This document shows, one piece after another, positions 49,238 to 51,424 of a stretch of 51,424 nt of DNA. How positions within the stretch are numbered: position 1 is the stretch's first letter; each line of letters begins with the position of its first letter. Origin of the DNA: JBFWUM01 sp050247255 (lineage in GTDB: Bacteria > Acidobacteriota > Vicinamibacteria > Vicinamibacterales > UBA2999). The stretch lies in NCBI GenBank assembly GCA_050247255.1, contig JBFWUM010000028.1, forward strand, positions 1 through 51,424. Direction: 5' to 3'. The position numbers and the translations under genes are program-made. The notes beneath the pieces were generated by a model. It saw only the letters and a list, made by a program, of their open reading frames with translations, did no database searches and was not told the DNA's origin.

Positions 49238-50232
49238 CGCCGCTCCGTTCTCTGGCGCGGCGCGATTGCGGCCGGCGCGAATTCAGGGTAAATCGCCTCG
49301 AGGAACATGTCCGTCGTCCAGCCGGGATGGCTGTAGCGTCCTTCCCAGCCGAGCAGCGGGCGCGCGGCCTTGACCTGATCCAGCGTGCGGCGATCCGTCG
49401 TGATCACCTTCGTCAGCCGGTCGCCGACGATGTGCACCATGTCGCGATACTCGACCAGGTCCGCTTCGTCCGAGATGCGGCCGTGGCCGGGAATGATGTA
49501 GGTGCCGCCTTCGGCCAAATCGTCCGGCACGGCGATGTCGAGCAGCGTGTTCAACCCGGCAAGCAGGCCGGCGTAGCTGCCGCCCAGCACCGTGTTGACC
49601 ATCGGCAGGCTCGTCGTCGTGTAGACATCGCCGGCCACGAGCACGTTGGATCCGCGGAAGTGGACCGCGCTGTCGCCGTCGGAATGCGCGTTCGGGAGGT
49701 GGATCACGTCGATCGCCTCGCCGTTGAACGTGAAGCTGCGGCGGCCGGCGAAGTAACCGTCCACCGGCCACGCCTCCGACGGGAACACCGTCTTCGCGTC
49801 GGCGCCGATGCGGGTCATCCGGTTGAGGATGTTCTCCTGCGCGATGATCGCCGGGGTCGCGCCGCGCTCTCCGCCGGCCGCGCCCCCTCGGAGGGTCGCG
49901 ATCGGCCCGTTGCCGCCGACGTGCTGCGGCGCAATCGACGTGTTGATGACGTAGCGGATCGGCGCCGTGCTGATGCCGCGCACCGCCTCCAGCACGCGAT
50001 CGGTGAGGCCGGTCGCCCCGGTATCGACGATGACGATGCCCTGGTCACCGGCCTGGACGGCGACATTGCCGCCAGCTCCGGCAATGAGCCAGACGTTGCC
50101 TTGGACCTTCATCACCTCGAGCATCGCGTCCGGCGCGGGCTCGGCAGGGGTTGGCGGATCTGGCGGAACATCCTGGGCGAACGCGGTGCTGCCGGACGCA
50201 GCCAGGATGAGGGCGCACAGCAGGCGCTTCAT
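49234..50232 (-). CDS. Secreted metallo-beta-lactamase-fold protein with degenerate metal site
   Basis: A 332-residue exported protein (signal peptide ending 'GSTAFAQ'). 'VWLIAGAGGNVAVQAGDQGIVIVDTG' and 'VLVAGDVYTTTSLP' are typical of the fold. The canonical NTHxHxDH reads N97-T-S-I-A-P-Q-H104, so two His and the Asp are lost; H104, H183 ('NAHSDGD'), D202 and H250 ('IIPGHG') remain. A normal dinuclear zinc site cannot form. It overlaps secreted unknown genes by four bases on both sides. It may be non-catalytic, mononuclear, or bind another ligand. Confidence 0.85.
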   Translation of the reverse strand: MKRLLCALILAASGSTAFAQDVPPDPPTPAEPAPDAMLEVMKVQGNVWLIAGAGGNVAVQAGDQGIVIVDTGATGLTDRVLEAVRGISTAPIRYVINTSIAPQHVGGNGPIATLRGGAAGGERGATPAIIAQENILNRMTRIGADAKTVFPSEAWPVDGYFAGRRSFTFNGEAIDVIHLPNAHSDGDSAVHFRGSNVLVAGDVYTTTSLPMVNTVLGGSYAGLLAGLNTLLDIAVPDDLAEGGTYIIPGHGRISDEADLVEYRDMVHIVGDRLTKVITTDRRTLDQVKAARPLLGWEGRYSHPGWTTDMFLEAIYPEFAPAAIAPRQRTERR

Positions 50233-51155
50233 CGCCGCAGCCGCTCCTTGTACTCCGGCAGCGCGGTCTCAGCGCCGCCGAGCGTCGCCTCCACTGGCAC
50301 GCCGAGCTGCGTGGCCCGCTCGCCGACGAACGGGTTGGTGCCTTCCAGGTAGTGGGGCACGTCGTGGTAGTCGGTCTTGGCGATCTCCTCGCGCGCCAGG
50401 CACTGCGCGAAGATGTTGTTGCCGCGGTCCTGCGGGCCGACACCGAAGGTGGCCGTCCCGACGCCGCGCGGCGTCGCGACGAAATCTGCCGAGCGCACGA
50501 ACGGCTCCGACAGGTAGACCGGATCGATCACCATCCACGTCACCGTGAGGACGTTGTCGTTCTTCGTGTAGAAGGTGATCACCTCCGCCTGGTCGGTCGT
50601 CGCCACGCCGTTGCGCCGGATCCAGCCCCACTTGATGTGCGTCGTCCGCGTCACCAGCGTGGGGCCCTCCCAGCGTCCGGTCGTGAAGCCGGCCCAGGTG
50701 TGCGGCGCATACTTCGACGGGTGCGGGCGGCCATCCATCCAGATCGTCCGGTCGGCACGGCGGAACGTGCCGCCGACGTGGTAGGCGACGACGTCGAGGT
50801 TGGCGTCGAGCTCGGACTCGATGCGCAGGTTCGCCGGCCCCCAGAAGGAGTAGGTCGACGGATGCCGCATGCAGACGTGTTCCGGCACGCCGAGCAGCGC
50901 GCTGTCGTAGGCGAGCGCGCGCGACCGCCCTTCCTCCGTCAGCGGCAGCCCCAGGTAGTCGACGAGGGTCGGTCCCCCTGCCCGTTCGTCGGAGTCCTCC
51001 ACGAAGCCGAAGTTCGTGGTGACACCGGGCGCCGGCTGATCCCAGGAGCCCGAGACGTCGAAGTCGATCTGCGCGGCGGCCGGCCGGGCAGCCAGGAGAA
51101 GGGCGCTGCAGGCGACCAGCATCGCCGCCTGCAGGGCGCCGTTGCCGAGGCGCAT
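50229..51155 (-). CDS. Secreted protein of unknown function
   Basis: A 308-residue exported protein with signal peptide 'MLVACSALLLAARPAAAQ'. I do not recognise the domain. 'FDVSGSWDQPAPGVTTNFGF', 'GLPLTEEGRSRALAYD', 'CMRHPSTYSFWGPANLRI', 'GRPHPSKYAPHTWAGFTTGR' and 'VITFYTKNDNVLTVTWMVID' resemble secreted proteins found with quinoprotein or lactamase-fold genes in Acidobacteriota (from memory of style, not a database match). The aromatic-rich strands suggest a beta-sandwich. It overlaps the downstream lactamase-fold gene by ATGA and follows the DinB-like gene by two bases. Confidence 0.72.
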   Translation of the reverse strand: MRLGNGALQAAMLVACSALLLAARPAAAQIDFDVSGSWDQPAPGVTTNFGFVEDSDERAGGPTLVDYLGLPLTEEGRSRALAYDSALLGVPEHVCMRHPSTYSFWGPANLRIESELDANLDVVAYHVGGTFRRADRTIWMDGRPHPSKYAPHTWAGFTTGRWEGPTLVTRTTHIKWGWIRRNGVATTDQAEVITFYTKNDNVLTVTWMVIDPVYLSEPFVRSADFVATPRGVGTATFGVGPQDRGNNIFAQCLAREEIAKTDYHDVPHYLEGTNPFVGERATQLGVPVEATLGGAETALPEYKERLRR

Positions 51156-51157
51156 GC

Positions 51158-51424
51158 CTAGACGGCGGCCATCGGCGCGTCGATGCCGGCCCAGAGGTTC
51201 ATGGTGTTCAGCTCATCGCGGCCGCAGGCCTTGAGGTAGAGGAACAGCTGCGTGCGGTAGGCGGCGCAGCCGGAGAGCACCGAATTGACCAGGAAGTTGC
51301 CGCGCGTCGTCTTGCGGCCGAACATGTCGATTTCCTCGCGGAAATCGGCATCGGTGTAGTCGCCGAGCAGCGCCGCATAGGTGTCGGCCTGAGCCGCGAG
51401 CGCCGTCATTGTCTGCTCGAAGTT
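51158..51424 (-). CDS. DinB-like four-helix protein, 5' end outside the window
   Basis: The frame is open to the window edge ('NFEQTMTALAAQADTYAALL'), so 88 residues of a longer chain are present and the ATG at 51409 is internal. 'SGCAAYRTQLFLYLKACGRDELNTM' resembles the third helix of DinB/DUF1569-type proteins, where the usual His of 'HxRGQL' is not seen. DinB folds often bind a metal or a thiol such as bacillithiol or mycothiol. It is the first visible gene of a four-gene operon. Confidence 0.6.
   Translation of the reverse strand, partial: NFEQTMTALAAQADTYAALLGDYTDADFREEIDMFGRKTTRGNFLVNSVLSGCAAYRTQLFLYLKACGRDELNTMNLWAGIDAPMAAV

Overview
The window is a high-GC scaffold from a metagenome-type assembly, broken by six 100-N gaps. 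Acyl- and sugar-processing gene content, secreted multidomain proteins with low-complexity linkers, and in-frame palindromic 'RLKAEAT'-type repeats fit an Acidobacteriota of the Vicinamibacteria kind. That placement is inference from gene style; no rRNA or other marker lies in the window. I saw no tRNA, rRNA, CRISPR array or insertion sequence.

Region 1 (1-32,810) looks like a large extracellular polysaccharide locus. It holds three closely related family 2 glycosyltransferases, four to five family 4 glycosyltransferases, three methyltransferases (one TylF-like), a GDP-mannose-6-dehydrogenase-like enzyme that would supply a uronic acid, two intact and one active-site-altered AsnB-type amidotransferases, a heparinase II/III-like lyase and a secreted beta-helix protein. 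Interleaved are secreted phosphoester-cleaving enzymes: a histidine phosphatase-like protein, three endonuclease/exonuclease/phosphatase (EEP) proteins and a phospholipase D-like protein. Three of these carry one or two copies of the same roughly 180-residue lectin-like module. Long leaders upstream of the secreted-protein genes share a CGGCT(C/G)AG word inside small hairpins. A plausible reading is a uronic-acid (perhaps uronamide) exopolymer that is built, methylated and then trimmed outside the cell. Export, polymerase and priming genes are not in the window.

Region 2 (32,811-43,900) is mixed housekeeping: an SGNH-like secreted hydrolase, a SpoIID-domain protein, a compact SET-domain methyltransferase divergent from a radical SAM protein, a foldback-rich intergenic region, a PLD-like protein, a SulP transporter with STAS domain, a ROK sugar kinase, a PagL-like outer-membrane deacylase and a PilT-type ATPase. 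Heptanucleotide arrays sit against several stop codons here and elsewhere.

Region 3 (43,359-51,424, minus strand) holds two tightly overlapping operons, Gfo/Idh/MocA - GMC oxidoreductase - VOC protein and DinB-like - secreted unknown - degenerate metallo-beta-lactamase fold - secreted unknown, with a hybrid sensor kinase between them.

Two of the gaps (12,427 and 40,110) are flanked by exact 127-bp duplications. Removing 227 bp restores a single intact reading frame in both genes, so these are assembly overlaps, not real breaks or frameshifts.
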